Source of the DNA: Pipra filicauda
Lineage: Eukaryota > Chordata > Aves > Passeriformes > Pipridae
Length of the DNA stretch: 64,000 nt
Direction of reading: 5' to 3'
Assembly: GCF_003945595.2 (NCBI RefSeq)
Contig: NW_024104909.1
Location: 1,426,001-1,490,000 of the forward strand
Below are positions 62,183 through 64,000 of this stretch, in pieces. Within the stretch, counting starts at the first letter, position 1. Each line of letters starts with the position of its first letter. The notes beneath the pieces were generated by a model that saw only the letters and a program-made list of their open reading frames with translations, ran no database searches and was not told where the DNA came from. Made by a program: the position numbers and the translations under genes.

Positions 62183-64000
62183 GTAAGAAATAGGTGTAGC
62201 TGTACTTGCTTGCTTGTGGGTTATATTTATTTTGTTTGTGGGCTGCATTTATTTCTTGTTCCTTGCTTTTGCTGCTGTTTTTTTCCAATTCAGGTCTTTG
62301 GGTTCTTAATTTCATAGCACTGGGGGCTGCAGCTTAATCCTGATTAATTACCTGAATAATGAAGTTTAAGAGAAACAGAATTTTAAGAGAAATTAAACTG
62401 GTGCAGGTAAAGTAGGCTGCTCTCAGAATTCTGAGGACTGTAAAAGTACTAATTTTTAATATTAAGATGAAATTGAAAGTTGGATCTCTCATGTTTATTA
62501 ATATATAAAACTGTTTTAAAGCATTCTCTTTGAAAATATCTTACAGTACATGTATATTTTTCCCAACAATTATTTTCACTGCAAATGGTGTTGTTTGGAC
62601 ACTCAAGTTTAACTCAGACTTGCCTTGTTTCTGTGTTCAGCTGAACACAAAAAGCTCCATATTCGTGGGCCCACAGACAAATGAACCGACTTTACAAACA
62701 GAACAATATTCTCCAGGGAACAATGTGCCTGAAGACTTGTATTCGTGCATTAAGCAATTAATCATTTTGTATATTAGGGAAACGGTAACATAAATCTTAA
62801 TAATGTAAATACACACTGAGCTGTTGCTTTTATCTCTTCATAAATCAGGGAACAGTGTGGCCATCACTCTATTTTTTTGCAACTTGCAAGGTAGTAAAGT
62901 AAAAAGTTTATTGCGAGTTGGTAATAAGAAGGGAAGTAATGGCCTGGGAGGCACAAGGGTGAATGAGTTAATGAGTGAGCAGTTTGAGCTTCCTTATTGG
63001 TTTTAACCCTCTATAAATTTAATGGCTTCCTTTCAAATGCCTCTTAATGAGAAAAAGCAAAGTGTGAGTTACTTAATGGCATTACGTTGGAGGCTTTATT
63101 TTGTTATTGAAATGGAACGTTATTGTGTATCTAATGCATATCTAAAGCAAATAACTTTACATCAGAGGTGTTTGTTTACCCTCTGTGGGCTTGGTGTGAG
63201 CAGGAAGGACAAACTGCAGCAGTGTTCTCTGCCAGGGGAAGGAACTGGGGCTGTGTGAAGTCTATAACCAGTGATCTTCACTGGCTTATTATTTCCTCAT
63301 CCACAGGCATTTCTGTAGTGCTCATTTCCCCATTTACATTCGGCAACTCTCTTGTACAGCTAGGCACCCCAGGGGCCAGAAATTGGGCTTTAGCAGCAAG
63401 ATCTTATTTTTCTCCTTTTTTTGTTATTCACCTGAACGTGAGAGTTTGAGAACCAGGAAGGTCTGTGGTGGTTAACAAGGGAATGGATGCAGGTGCCTGT
63501 TCTAAGTGCAGGGACAGGCAAGTGCTTTCTAAAAAGCTTATAGGGACTGTAATCAGCGATAACCCAAGTGTGGCAATAGCAAATGCAATTGTCAGTTATG
63601 CTTCTCTGTGGTGATAGAATAATTTTATTGCTTATGATTATGTTAATTGGCAATGGTAGGCACTGAAAAGCTCATCAGCGTTTAGTCAGGGTAAATATTA
63701 GTGTTGTACTCTCAGTTCCTTGAATTTTCCCACTCTGTTAAGGTGCACAGGACCCTTCTTGGTCCCGGATGGAGCCTTCCAGGGATGTCTGGCCTAATGT
63801 GTTGAGCTGGTTTGGAGGTGTCTCAGAGGAGCTGATACTCATGTGCTGGGAATTGCAGCCTTGACCCTCTTCTTATCCCATCCTGTTTTATTCTGGTCTG
63901 TGCCTTTCCACATCTCAGTTGCTCCTGAAACACTGGGAATCCATACAGGCAATAATAAACAGGGATAACATACAATACTACTTACAAAAATATACAGGGA
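62183..64000. other. Non-coding stretch to the window end
   Basis: No gene or known repeat is supported. Open frames of up to 93 codons overlap on both strands. The sequence is AT-rich up to about 63.1 kb and mixed after it. Confidence 0.5.

Overview
This 64 kb window looks like AT-rich, mostly non-coding DNA from a bird. The main evidence is a single CR1 LINE fragment at about 49721-50310, in the inverted, 5'-truncated form common in birds. Other interspersed repeats are almost absent: I saw no SINE, no complete LTR element and no other CR1 copy. CR1 also occurs in crocodilians and turtles, so bird is an inference from CR1 plus low repeat density. I cannot name the species or chromosome.

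I recognise no known protein. There is no bacterial-style gene, rRNA, tRNA, CRISPR array or operon. The many short open frames are what chance gives in vertebrate introns or intergenic DNA, and several of the longer ones have no ATG near their start. The best gene evidence is near 14.06-14.60 kb. A local cluster of 15 CpG dinucleotides and a TATA-like box lead into an ATG-started frame of 77 codons that ends at a GTAAGT donor and carries a KRLKL basic motif. I call it a candidate alternative first exon of an unidentified plus-strand gene.

Layout. 0-2 kb is AT-rich and featureless. Near 2.15 kb is a palindrome of two convergent RUNX-type sites beside an E-box. 2.29-2.98 kb is a GC- and CpG-richer patch ending in a donor-like site. 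3-14 kb is mostly empty, with a long-armed hairpin at 6.93 kb and a possible exon at 11.34 kb. 14.06-14.60 kb is the promoter/first-exon candidate. 14.6-42 kb is non-coding, with a decayed ~90-bp duplication at 21.8 kb. 42-53 kb holds four short splice-flanked candidate exons, a degenerate ~48-bp tandem array at 46.59-46.75 kb and the CR1. 53-64 kb is non-coding, with the longest open frame of the window (minus strand, 59.1-59.7 kb) and a pyrimidine tract at 60.56 kb.

Long homopolymer runs are strongly biased to poly-T on the plus strand. Most splice-flanked candidates found are also plus, although I searched the minus strand less thoroughly. Both observations fit one or more long introns of a plus-strand gene. 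This is inference, not proof. All exon calls are weak and need transcript or cross-species evidence.
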